From: Lactonifactor sp. BIOML-A5
GTDB taxonomy: Bacteria > Bacillota > Clostridia > Lachnospirales > Lachnospiraceae
Reading direction: 5' to 3'
Assembly (NCBI RefSeq): GCF_009677585.1
Contig: NZ_WKYV01000020.1
Span: 9,399 to 73,398 of the forward strand
DNA length: 64,000 nucleotides
The notes under the pieces were generated by a model. It searched no databases. It saw nothing but the letters and a program-made list of their open reading frames with translations, and was not told the DNA's origin. Each line of letters begins with the position of its first letter. Position 1 is the first letter of the stretch. Below, piece by piece: positions 1-9,500 of this stretch. Position numbers and translations under genes: made by a program.

Positions 1-1
1 T

Positions 2-3000
2 GAGGATGACAAGGATTTCTGGAAAAAGCTTGGGGAGGCGTTTTACAGCTCCACCCAAGCTGTGCTAAAGCTGGATTTTTCCTACCTTACAACAGAGGAG
101 CAGAGAAAGCTGGTGGACGCTTATATTCTTCAGCTGCTGGAGGATGAATCCTTCCAGGACGCGGTTGACTTAAGTGTTGACAAGAAGCTGATCGATCTTA
201 CAAAGAGTATGCTTGGACTTTTGAAGACAAATCTCCAAAGTCCGGGAGACATCACAGAAAAACTGGAATTGACGGATGGGGAGATGGAAGAGTCCCTGTC
301 AAAGCTGGAACTGCTTATGGACGATGAAAAGAGTCTGCGGGTGCTGGCAAAGACACTGGGGATTGAAGGTGCGGACAGCTTTGCAGGTCGTCTGTCTGTT
401 CTTATTGGAACATCGGCTACATCAAATATCATCCGATCTTATTTTGAAAAGAACGGTCTGGTGCCTCTCGCAGAGAGAGAAGCGCTTCTCGGACATCTCG
501 GGGACACGGCCCAGGTAGTGGGACTGGTCAGCAGTGCGGCGGATGGGTGGAACTATTCCTGTGAATTTACAAACCTGCTGCTTCAGATTCATGCAAACAG
601 GGAAGAAGCTGACTTTGTTCTGGATACCATTATTGAGACTCCGTATCTGAACGAGATTGTGGTGGACGAGGCAAAAATTTTGAAAGAAAAGTTGGGAAAG
701 GAATTTGACGAGCGTGCAGAGCGGATGGAAGCTTTCTGCAAATCCTTTGTACCTGACGCGGCAATTACGGTGACGGAATATAAGCTGGTGAAATATATTA
801 AAGATATTTACTCCTCCGGGACAACCGCTATGATGATTGTAGATATTATCAGGGCAGTTTACTCTGCTGCGGACTATCTGTTTGACTGGAGCTCGAAGGT
901 GGAGAATCTTCAGAAGCTTCGGTTTACTGCCAGCCTGACGTACGCATTCCGGATGAAATATCTGGATGCCAGGAGGCAGGACAGCAATGGGGCGCTTAAG
1001 GCACTGAAATATCTGATTAAAATGCGGCTGATTGGAGAAAAGGCTTATGTAGAATCCATTCCCGGGGAACAGAGGGCATCCCTGCTGGAGGTCATCAGCC
1101 GGGAACAGCAGACTGCCTATGAGTCTCTGGAAGAGTACTACAGGCAAAAATCCACAGAAATTATAAGCAGCCGGGATCAGCTGTTTAATGCCTCCTACAA
1201 GGAACTGCACCTGGCGGAAGGCCCTGAGGTAACTTTGAATTATGCAGACTGCTGTACCGTCGAGAGTTTCGGTGAGGAATATGAGTATTCCTGGAATGGT
1301 GTAAACTGGAAGGATGGGGAAGGAGCTGTTATCCACTTTACTCCCCGGGAAGCAGGACAGGTGCTGTGGGTGAGAAGAAAAGCTTCCGGGGCAGAACTGG
1401 CAGGTAATATTACCAAGACTGCCATACCTGGAATTCCTTATCTTACCGGGGATATTGCCTGCTGCCGAAAGGATGGATACTATCTGTTTGAAAACCTCCC
1501 TGAGGGGGCGTATGAGTATCTGCTTCTGGATGCGGCTGCAGAGCCTGACTGGTCAGCAGCCGGGGAATTCACATATCAGGCGGGAGAACGTCTGAAGACG
1601 GAGGAGACGGGGAAATATATCGTACTGAGGAGACTGGGAAGCAATGACGGATCGTATCTGACTTCTTATGGAAAGCAGATCGCGATCACGTATCCGGTAA
1701 CCATTCAGGTACAGGCAGCAGCGGGCGGCACTGTATCCGGGGGCGGGGCGTATCTGCCCGGTGAGGCGGCTGTACTCAGGGCACAACCAGACTACGGATA
1801 TGAATTTGCCGGGTGGTATAAAGATAATACTTTAGTTGCCGAAACGCCGGAATATCACTTGTATGTACAGGAGGAAGGGACTTATGAGGCCAGATTTTTG
1901 GAGAAAGAGAAGGGAAGGGTTGTAGTTTCAGGCAGTCCCTCCAATGGAGGACAGCTTACCGGAGGCGGTATGTATCCGGCAGGAGAAGAGGTTACTATAC
2001 AGGCAAGACCGGCAGAGGGATGGCGGTTCCTGGGCTGGTACCAGGGGGACACCTGTGTCACCAGCGCCGGATCCTATATTACTGTGTGCAGGGAAGGAGA
2101 GGAACATTATACGGCCAGATTTGAGCGAATCCCCGGGAAGAATGTTAGGATCTACAGCAAGTACCCATTTACCATTAATGGGAATGTACTGTCGGAAGAG
2201 GAATATAAGGACGGCGTATATTCAAAAACGTGGGAGGCCGGTCAGAAGCTCCGGCTCTGCGCTGCGGACGAAAATGGGAGTTTTGCTTACTGGGCTTACG
2301 GCAGCGGGCAGATTCTGAGCCGGAAAGCTGAGTGTACGATTACAATGGCTGAATCTGTTGACTTGTATGCAGTATATGCGGATCAAAACAATGATAAATC
2401 TACAGTAGTATTCCTGAATTTCTATGGGCAGGTGGTTGCAAACCATGAGTATACGGTCAGAAGCAATATCCTGTTTCCATCAGGTCCATCCCGCCTTGGG
2501 TATGTATTTGCGGGATGGGATAAGACAGAAGAGGTGATCCGGCAGGAGATTGCAGGTGGAAAGGGATTGATAGAAGTAAAACCTCTGTATGAAGAAAAAG
2601 AGGCGGTATGGAATATGTTGCTGGAGAATGGTGAGATTGTGTACGCTTCACAGAAGCCTGCGGCAGAAGGAAAATATCCGGAGGGGACACATTTGACTGT
2701 GAAAGCAAATCCCCCGGAAGCAGGAATGAAATTTGCCTGTTGGACTGACAGAAGCGGGAATGTTATCAGTTACCGGGAAACCTATACCTTTATCTTGACT
2801 GGAGATACTGCGTTAAATCCTGTCTACGCCGAAACGGGGACAGAGACAGAAGCAGGTCTGGTGCTGGCAGTAACAGATACGAATACCTTCCTGGAGGACA
2901 ATGTCAGAAAGATGTCTTTTACCATTGCCAGGGAATTGCCGGAGGATAAAAAGATTCTGTCCCACGGAGTTCTTTACACCACCGATCCGGCTCTTGCCTC

Positions 3001-3553
3001 CGACAAAGAAATGATCAGAGGCAGCAGTGCCATGGAGAGGGAAATACCCGTGGAAGGAAATTCCGGGATTTACCGGCTTGTCATTAATAATATAGAACCG
3101 GAGAAAGTGTATTACTGCAGAAGCTATCTGGTATATCAGAAGGAAGACGGAACAGAAAAAGTGGTTTACAGCAGGATCGCTTCCAATATTTATATAGAAG
3201 AAAAGCCTGTTCTGCGGATTACAGAAATCGGAAGTTATGAGGAAGACGGAGTGCGAAAGCTGTCCTTTACCTCCTCCCGCAGTGTGCCTGAGGACTGCCG
3301 GCTGCTGGAGTTTGGCTTCTTATATACTATTCAGGGCGAAGAAGCCTTCGAAAAAAAGATGACCCTGGAGAATAAGAAACTCAAAAAATATCAGGCTGCT
3401 TTCACCAGCCCGGACGGTATCTTTATCTTCTCACTGAGAAATGCCAGGGAAGGGGTGAGGTGCTATGCCAGAGCCTATCTGGTCTACCGGGATCGGGACG
3501 GAAACCAGCATACGCAATACAGCAATATTGCCCAGAACGTTTACCTGAAGTAA
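2..3553 (+). CDS. Large secreted repeat protein, C-terminal part (5' end outside window)
   Basis: The reading frame is open from base 2 with no stop, so the gene begins upstream of the window. The GTG at base 62 is internal: the residues before it (EDDKDFWKKLGEAFYSS) match the paralogue at 6541-20688 (DEKDFWKNAGEFLYRSS). About 1183 residues are visible. First comes a helical region of roughly 400 residues. It is followed by beta-rich sequence with two InlB-B-type repeats (GYEFAGWYKDN and GWRFLGWYQGD, each closing with an ARF strand). Two copies of a terminal domain that ends in Y-S-N/R-I-A-(S/Q)-N-(I/V)-Y complete the protein. The whole aligns with the last ~1185 residues of the 4715-residue protein, so the two are tandem paralogues. 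No LPXTG or terminal membrane segment is seen. The role is unknown; cell-surface or secreted adhesion is an inference from the paralogue. Confidence 0.85.
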   Translation, partial: EDDKDFWKKLGEAFYSSTQAVLKLDFSYLTTEEQRKLVDAYILQLLEDESFQDAVDLSVDKKLIDLTKSMLGLLKTNLQSPGDITEKLELTDGEMEESLSKLELLMDDEKSLRVLAKTLGIEGADSFAGRLSVLIGTSATSNIIRSYFEKNGLVPLAEREALLGHLGDTAQVVGLVSSAADGWNYSCEFTNLLLQIHANREEADFVLDTIIETPYLNEIVVDEAKILKEKLGKEFDERAERMEAFCKSFVPDAAITVTEYKLVKYIKDIYSSGTTAMMIVDIIRAVYSAADYLFDWSSKVENLQKLRFTASLTYAFRMKYLDARRQDSNGALKALKYLIKMRLIGEKAYVESIPGEQRASLLEVISREQQTAYESLEEYYRQKSTEIISSRDQLFNASYKELHLAEGPEVTLNYADCCTVESFGEEYEYSWNGVNWKDGEGAVIHFTPREAGQVLWVRRKASGAELAGNITKTAIPGIPYLTGDIACCRKDGYYLFENLPEGAYEYLLLDAAAEPDWSAAGEFTYQAGERLKTEETGKYIVLRRLGSNDGSYLTSYGKQIAITYPVTIQVQAAAGGTVSGGGAYLPGEAAVLRAQPDYGYEFAGWYKDNTLVAETPEYHLYVQEEGTYEARFLEKEKGRVVVSGSPSNGGQLTGGGMYPAGEEVTIQARPAEGWRFLGWYQGDTCVTSAGSYITVCREGEEHYTARFERIPGKNVRIYSKYPFTINGNVLSEEEYKDGVYSKTWEAGQKLRLCAADENGSFAYWAYGSGQILSRKAECTITMAESVDLYAVYADQNNDKSTVVFLNFYGQVVANHEYTVRSNILFPSGPSRLGYVFAGWDKTEEVIRQEIAGGKGLIEVKPLYEEKEAVWNMLLENGEIVYASQKPAAEGKYPEGTHLTVKANPPEAGMKFACWTDRSGNVISYRETYTFILTGDTALNPVYAETGTETEAGLVLAVTDTNTFLEDNVRKMSFTIARELPEDKKILSHGVLYTTDPALASDKEMIRGSSAMEREIPVEGNSGIYRLVINNIEPEKVYYCRSYLVYQKEDGTEKVVYSRIASNIYIEEKPVLRITEIGSYEEDGVRKLSFTSSRSVPEDCRLLEFGFLYTIQGEEAFEKKMTLENKKLKKYQAAFTSPDGIFIFSLRNAREGVRCYARAYLVYRDRDGNQHTQYSNIAQNVYLK

Positions 3554-3640
3554 AATGGGACAGGGCAGATTGAATTTGGGACAGGCTGATCTGATTTGGG
3601 GACGTGTACTTTCTAGAAAGTACACGTCCCCAAATTGCGT
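3554..3640. repeat. REP-like palindromic repeat, copy 1
   Basis: This starts directly after the stop codon of the preceding gene with GGGACAGGGCAG and a second GGGACAGG. It ends in a perfect 42-bp palindrome at 3594-3635 centred on TTTCTAGAAA, with arms containing GGGGACGTGTAC. There is no T-run after it, so it is not a classic terminator. A related unit lies at 6434-6517, after the next gene. GGGACA/TGTCCC palindromes of this kind recall REP elements mobilised by RAYT transposases, but no RAYT gene is in the window. Confidence 0.75.
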
Positions 3641-3671
3641 CCAAAATTGCCAAATTACGGGAAATATATGT

Positions 3672-3677
3672 TATAAT
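3672..3677 (+). promoter_or_regulatory. Extended -10 promoter of the SIR2-NTPase gene
   Basis: TGTTATAAT gives a perfect -10 hexamer with an upstream TG. The best -35 is TTGCCA at 3647-3652 with a long 19-base spacer. It lies between the palindrome and the gene, so the gene appears to have its own promoter. Confidence 0.5.
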
Positions 3678-3709
3678 AAAACATAGTATGATTGTTTGAG
3701 GTGGCGGCT

Positions 3710-6433
3710 ATGACCATAGAAGAACTGAAGAGATTTGAGTCCAACAAAAGCAGATTTGAAGAGATGTATCAGTGTGACAGGAATGATATTGTCCCGTTTA
3801 TAGGTGCCGGTGTGTCTAAGGGATGCGGGTTTTACACCTGGAATGAGCTTATCAGAAGGGTAGCAGACAATTATCTCTCGGAGGATGAATTCGAAGCATT
3901 ATCTGCCAGATTTGATAATATGGAATTGGTCGACGAGCTCATCGCTCTTGTGAATGGAAATGTCACCGCAGTAAAGAAGAGAATTGCGGATTTAATTATA
4001 AATTGTGAGTTCCATCAGACAAATGTTGTCAAAAGTTTGGTGTCAGGGTTTTCTAAATGTTTGATTACTACAAACTATGACAGGGTTCTGGAGGAAGCGC
4101 TTGCCCTTCAGGGGGAAAGGGCTCCGGTGATTCTGCCGGTTATGGCAGATCAGACTGCGGGAGCCCTCCAGGATAAGAGGGGTTGTATACTGAAGGTGCA
4201 TGGAACTGTAGAGGAACTATCGAGTATGATCCTGGCCAGAGAGGATTATGTGAAGGCGTATGGTACGGAGGGGACGCTGGATGTATCCAGGCCGGTACCG
4301 CTGGCACTCCAGCTTTTATTTTCCGGAAAGAGGATTTTATTTGCAGGCTGCAGCCTGGAGAAGGATCGAACCTTAGAGGTTTTAAGCAGGGTGATACATC
4401 AGAATCACCATATCAATCACTATGCGGTTCTTCCCTGCCCAAATGATGCAAGGGAGAAGAATGCATTAAATATCAGGCTGGATGCTTTAGGGATTCTTCC
4501 GGTTTTCTACCCGGAGGGGCGGCATGAGTGTCTCGAGATAATACTGGAAGATCTTATAAGAAACAGCAAAACCAGCAGGACGCTGGTCAAGAAGACCGGT
4601 GGAAAAAGATGGAGCAGAAGTCTGGTGCAGGCTCAGAAGGAGATGGAGGCTAATCAGGTGATTCTTCCCTGGATGCGCAGCAGCGCCGGATTCCGTGCGG
4701 TGTTTCCGGAATTATTTATTCCACCCAGGATACAGGGGATAAAGTCAAGAACACGGCTTTTTGCAGAACATCTTGTGAAGGAGTTTGGAGAACGCAATCT
4801 GGTGATTACCGGAAATGCCGGGGGCGGAAAAACCACACTTTTGAAGTATGTATTCTTATTTGAGAATCCGGAGGATGAGATTCTTTATCTTCACGCATCG
4901 GCTCTGGGAAAAAATGAGTGCTCCGAATATGAGGAGGGAGTAATCGGGTACCTATTGGGAAGAAGGAGGACGAAAACTCATAAGCTGATTCTCCTGGATG
5001 GTATTGATGAGGAATTTCTGGATAAACCGGAAGAACTATACAGACTCCTAGAACAGATTGGAAAGAACAGACAGATCCACGTCTGGCTTGGCTGGAGAAA
5101 AGATCACTACAGCAGCTGTGAAAATGAAACTATCAATCGCTTTTTCTATGAGACAGCAGAGATCCTGGATTGGACCCAGGATATGGCCAGAGATTATATA
5201 CATAATTACTGCAGGAAGCTTGGACTGAAGGGAGTGGCAGAGAGGGCAGAAGAACTGATGACATCAGGAGATGAAGTCAGGGAATTAATGCGTTCCCCCT
5301 TTCATGTGGCGCTAATGCTTTATCTGATAGAGGCTGAGAAGGAACAGCCGCCTGGAACGCAGTGCTCTGGTATCAAAAGCTTGTATGAATTATATGAAAC
5401 CTTCTTTGTCTGCTGGTGGAAAAAGGAAAAAAGCAGAGGAACCACCAGAGGCAGTCTGGACGAAATCAGGACATATTTATGGAAGGCGGCAGAGGCTACC
5501 TATTATGGAGGCACATGCCTGCTGGAAAATGAGGATTCGGCGGCGGAAGGACTGCTGTACATAGATAATGTGGGGAGTTCGTCAGAAAAAAAGATAGTGC
5601 GGGGATTTTATCACAGAAGCTTTTGCTCCTTCTTTCGGGCAAACATGATTCTGGATGCCATGGAGAAAGAAAAAGGATTTTTGGCGGAGGCATTGTCAAA
5701 GCCCCTGCGCAACGATATCACGGATTTCGTACGAAGCGGAATCGGTGATATCCACGACAGGAAAAAGCTGGAGAGGATTCAGCATACACTTATGAATCTG
5801 TATATAGAACTTGTGGAACCGGGAGAGACAGACCTTACAGAAGATTTGAAAGAGGAGATACGCAAATTGGATGAGGACGATGCCTTTTATCTTAAAAACG
5901 AACTAGTATATTTAATTACACGATATCCCAGAACCTCTGTAAAGGTAAACGAGTTTGTACAGATGGTGGCACAGATAGAAGAGGATCCCTATATGAGGCT
6001 GGACATTGCTTACGGGGCAGTGCTTACAGGCCCTTATGAGCTGGCGCTGGAATATGCCAAAAGGCTGAAGCCCGGAACAGAGGAGGATTTCGTAAATCGT
6101 TCCTGGACAGTGGCTTACTTTGGGGATGTACAGGCTGTACCCTACCACTACAGGGACACGGAACAGGCGCCGTGGACAAAGGCCAGGGAAGCAAGGATAA
6201 AACGTCTGCAGTCCCGGAAAGAAAAAGCCATGCGGTTCCGGATACTGGATCTGCCGCTGCTGTACTGCTTTTATGCAAGCAGGGACTGGAAGGATGCAAC
6301 GCTGCAGGATTATGAGACCATCAGACAGACTGAGATAGAGGGCAATTATTTTACAGAAGAAGAAAAACAGTTTTTGAAAGAACAGAAGGAGAAGCTGCTG
6401 GCAGCTTTTGAAGAGAAAATAGAAATAAGATAA
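3710..6433 (+). CDS. SIR2-like domain plus STAND/NACHT-type NTPase, candidate anti-phage protein
   Basis: The ATG at 3710 is chosen because GAGGTG lies six bases before it; an upstream TTG at 3692 has no ribosome site. The product is 907 residues. The N-terminal SIR2-like domain shows the NAD-binding GAGVS (32-36), TTNYD (120-124) and a KVHG histidine (H164). A P-loop NTPase follows, with Walker A GNAGGGKTT (368-376) and Walker B LILLDGID (426-433). A helical C-terminal half of about 400 residues has no family I recognise and would be the sensor. SIR2 fused to a STAND NTPase is the architecture of Avs5 and is related to DSR proteins, where the SIR2 domain destroys NAD+ on phage sensing. That function is inferred here. 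No partner gene is adjacent; the neighbours are paralogous surface-protein genes, and repeats bracket the gene. Confidence 0.8.
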   Translation: MTIEELKRFESNKSRFEEMYQCDRNDIVPFIGAGVSKGCGFYTWNELIRRVADNYLSEDEFEALSARFDNMELVDELIALVNGNVTAVKKRIADLIINCEFHQTNVVKSLVSGFSKCLITTNYDRVLEEALALQGERAPVILPVMADQTAGALQDKRGCILKVHGTVEELSSMILAREDYVKAYGTEGTLDVSRPVPLALQLLFSGKRILFAGCSLEKDRTLEVLSRVIHQNHHINHYAVLPCPNDAREKNALNIRLDALGILPVFYPEGRHECLEIILEDLIRNSKTSRTLVKKTGGKRWSRSLVQAQKEMEANQVILPWMRSSAGFRAVFPELFIPPRIQGIKSRTRLFAEHLVKEFGERNLVITGNAGGGKTTLLKYVFLFENPEDEILYLHASALGKNECSEYEEGVIGYLLGRRRTKTHKLILLDGIDEEFLDKPEELYRLLEQIGKNRQIHVWLGWRKDHYSSCENETINRFFYETAEILDWTQDMARDYIHNYCRKLGLKGVAERAEELMTSGDEVRELMRSPFHVALMLYLIEAEKEQPPGTQCSGIKSLYELYETFFVCWWKKEKSRGTTRGSLDEIRTYLWKAAEATYYGGTCLLENEDSAAEGLLYIDNVGSSSEKKIVRGFYHRSFCSFFRANMILDAMEKEKGFLAEALSKPLRNDITDFVRSGIGDIHDRKKLERIQHTLMNLYIELVEPGETDLTEDLKEEIRKLDEDDAFYLKNELVYLITRYPRTSVKVNEFVQMVAQIEEDPYMRLDIAYGAVLTGPYELALEYAKRLKPGTEEDFVNRSWTVAYFGDVQAVPYHYRDTEQAPWTKAREARIKRLQSRKEKAMRFRILDLPLLYCFYASRDWKDATLQDYETIRQTEIEGNYFTEEEKQFLKEQKEKLLAAFEEKIEIR

Positions 6434-6517
6434 AAAGGGACAGGGCAGTTTGAAAATGGGACACCCCTACCCCTAAAGGGGGACGTGTTCCTTCTAAAAA
6501 GAACACGTCCCCTTTTT
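6434..6517. repeat. REP-like palindromic repeat, copy 2 (also a likely terminator)
   Basis: The same layout as 3554-3640 starts at the stop codon: GGGACAGGGCAG, then TGGGACA, then a hairpin at 6475-6516 with 12-bp arms GGGGACGTGTTC/GAACACGTCCCC. Here TTTTT follows the 3' arm, so it can act as an intrinsic terminator. The stem differs from copy 1 by paired changes (GTAC versus GTTC), so the palindrome is conserved as a structure. Confidence 0.75.
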
Positions 6518-6540
6518 ACCAAAATCAGGAGGAGAAACAG

Positions 6541-9500
6541 ATGAAAAAACGATTTATTGCGTTATTGCTGGCTTTGACAATGCTGGTGGATTCTCCGGGC
6601 ATGATCTATGCATCCCAGTTGGAATCTTCCACAGAGTACAGTAGCGGGGAAGCGGAAACTAATCCCGGGGAGACGGCAGAACCTCAGGAATTCCAGGATT
6701 TTGTTTTTGACAATGGTACGATTACCGGTTATACCGGAACTTCCAGCGAGATTGTTATTCCGGAGGAGATTGACGGCATTCCGGTGACGGAGATTGGTCT
6801 CTATGCGTTTTCGGAGATGGAGAGCATTGTCCATGTCTCTTTTCCTGCTACGCTGAAGAAAATTGGAAACGGCGCTTTCAGAAAATGCCGGAACCTGGAG
6901 GGAGAGCTTATAGTTCCGGACAGTGTGGAATATATTGGCGTGGACGCGTTTAATGAATGTACAAGTCTGACCAGTCTGTCACTGGGAAATGGGGTAAAGA
7001 CAATCGAGGGCTATGCGTTTTATGGGTGTACTGGCCTTACCGGAGAACTTGTGCTGCCTGAGAACTTGGAAAAGATTGGGGAGGCTGCCTTCCGGGACTG
7101 CACCGGACTTTCCGGGACTTTGAAGCTTCCGGATACTTTGAAAACACTGGAGTCCGGTGTGTTCTACGGCTGCAGCGGATTCTCCGGGGAGCTTGACATC
7201 CCGGATCAGGTAAAGCAGCTGGAGAGTAAGACATTCTATGGGATGTCCGGAATTTCCGGGTTTTATGTCGGTGCTTCGGTTGAGCAGATTAATGTGGCGG
7301 GACCCAGCTTCCAGGCCGGAACCTTCGATGGGTGTACCGGAGCGGAATTTATAAAGTTTAGATCTTCGGTCCCTCCTGATCTGGGAGGATTGATAGAAAC
7401 GTTTTCTGATATGACGTCTCTGAATCGAATCTGGGTCCCCGCAGAGAGTTATAAGGCTTATAATCTGGCCTACCAGAATTACGTGCCGGATTCGGCCAGG
7501 ATCTTTACAGAGTCAAGTTCACCTTTTCTCTCTGACAATGAGGGCGTGCTCATCGGGTATGTGGGAGAGGAAGAGGTGGTCCGGGTTCCTGACGGGATTA
7601 CCGCCATCGGTGCCGGCGCGTTCAGGAATAATACATCAGTGAAAAAAATAGTACTTCCTGCGCAGCTCAGTTCTATAGGTAAAAATGCGTTTGCAGGCTG
7701 CACCCAGCTGGCCGAGCTTCAGTTTCTGGGAGAGGCTCCGCCGGATGTTTCAGAAAATTCGGATATTTTTCAGAATCTGGAAAGCCTTACTGCTCTGAAA
7801 GTACCCCTGGGCTTTTATGATACGTATCGAAATGCCTACGGATCCTACCTGCCTGAGAAGACTGTGCTCTCAGAAACCGGAGCAGAGGATTTTCAGATAG
7901 ACGGAACTGTGCTCACCAGGTATACAGGAACAGAGAGCCAGGTGCAGATTCCGGAAGGAATTACAGAAATTGCTCCTTATGTATTTCAGAATAATGCCGC
8001 AGTTAAGAAGGTAATCTTCCCGGATTCTCTTCAGAGAATTGGAGATTACGCATTCGACGGCTGCAGCGGGCTGACTTCTCTGGAGTTGAATCAGGGCCTG
8101 CAGTCCATAGGGATCTGTGCGTTTCAGAACTGCGGCAATATAGAAGGCAGTTTCACGGTTCCGTCTTCGGTGGCAACCATTGGGGCAGGGGCTTTTTCCT
8201 GGTGCTCCGGCATAGAAGCTCTGGTTTTGGAAGAGGGAATCGCATCCATTGGAACCGAGGCTTTCCTCGGCTGCAGCGGCATCACGGGCACTCTGCGCCT
8301 TCCGGATACTCTGACTGCCATAGAAGCGAAAAGCTTTATGGACTGCAGCGGCATTGAGAATATTTTCTTACCGGGGATGCTTGAGAGAATCGGCAGACAG
8401 GCTTTTGAGAACTGTTCAGGATTCCAGGGAGAACTGATCATTCCCGACACGGTAACTACGGTTGAATATGCTGCTTTTAAAGGCATGAGCAAACTTACCG
8501 GCGTTGTGATAGGGGAAAATGCTGCGTATCTGAACAGCGGCGGATACAGCGACATTTCTCTGTTTTACGGCTGCATTTCCCTTGAAACTATAACATTTTT
8601 GGGTGCCACGGCCCCGTACTTCGGTGCTGTGGGGGATGCCTTTTCGGGACTGACCAGTCTGAAACACCTTATTATTCCCCAGGGATCCTATGAAAGCTAT
8701 ATAGCTGTCTTCGGGGATGGCCTTCCAGAAGGCATTTACCCCACAGAAACCGGGGCAGAGGACTTTGTAATAGATGAAAACAGACTGATAGCCTACTTTG
8801 GGGAGGAGTCTGCAGTGCAGGTGCCGGAAGAGGTTACCTCTATCGGAACCAGTGCATTCTACAACCGTACAAAGGTTGAACAGGTGATATTGCCGGACAG
8901 CGTACAGGTGATTGGAGAAAACGCCTTTAAAGAGTGCGGGCAGCTGAAAAGTATCCGGCTGGGCAACGGCATACAGGAAATCAAGAATAGTGCATTCCGA
9001 AACTGCAGCAGCCTGGCTCAAAAGCTGGAACTGCCTCAGGGAGTTACAAAAATCGGGGACTATGCATTCTCCGGATGCGTGAAACTCAGCGGACTGGAAC
9101 TGCCGGAAGGCCTCTCAGAGATAGGAATATCCGCATTTGAAAATTGTACAGGTCTGACAGGCGGCCTCAGTCTTCCCAACGGACTGGAGACGATTGGGAG
9201 CAGCGCGTTTTACAACTGCTCCGGACTGAGCGGAAGCCTGACGATACCTGGGACGGTTAAGACAATACAAGACAATGCATTTGCCGGGTGCCATGGCCTG
9301 ACAGGAAGGCTGATAATTCCGGACAGCGTCACAGAAATCGGGCAAAGCGCATTCTACAATTGCTCGGGTTTTACCGGCCTCACACTTTCAGAAAACTTAA
9401 CAACGGTGAGATATAATACTTTTTACGGGTGTTCCGGAGTAGAGGGGCAGTTAATTATCCCTGACCGTGTTGTCACAGTGGAATACTATGCCTTCTGGGG

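Noticed and set aside
62..64. GTG at 62 as a true start of the first gene
   Set aside because: The frame is open to base 2 and the residues before position 62 match the paralogue, so the gene is cut by the window edge.
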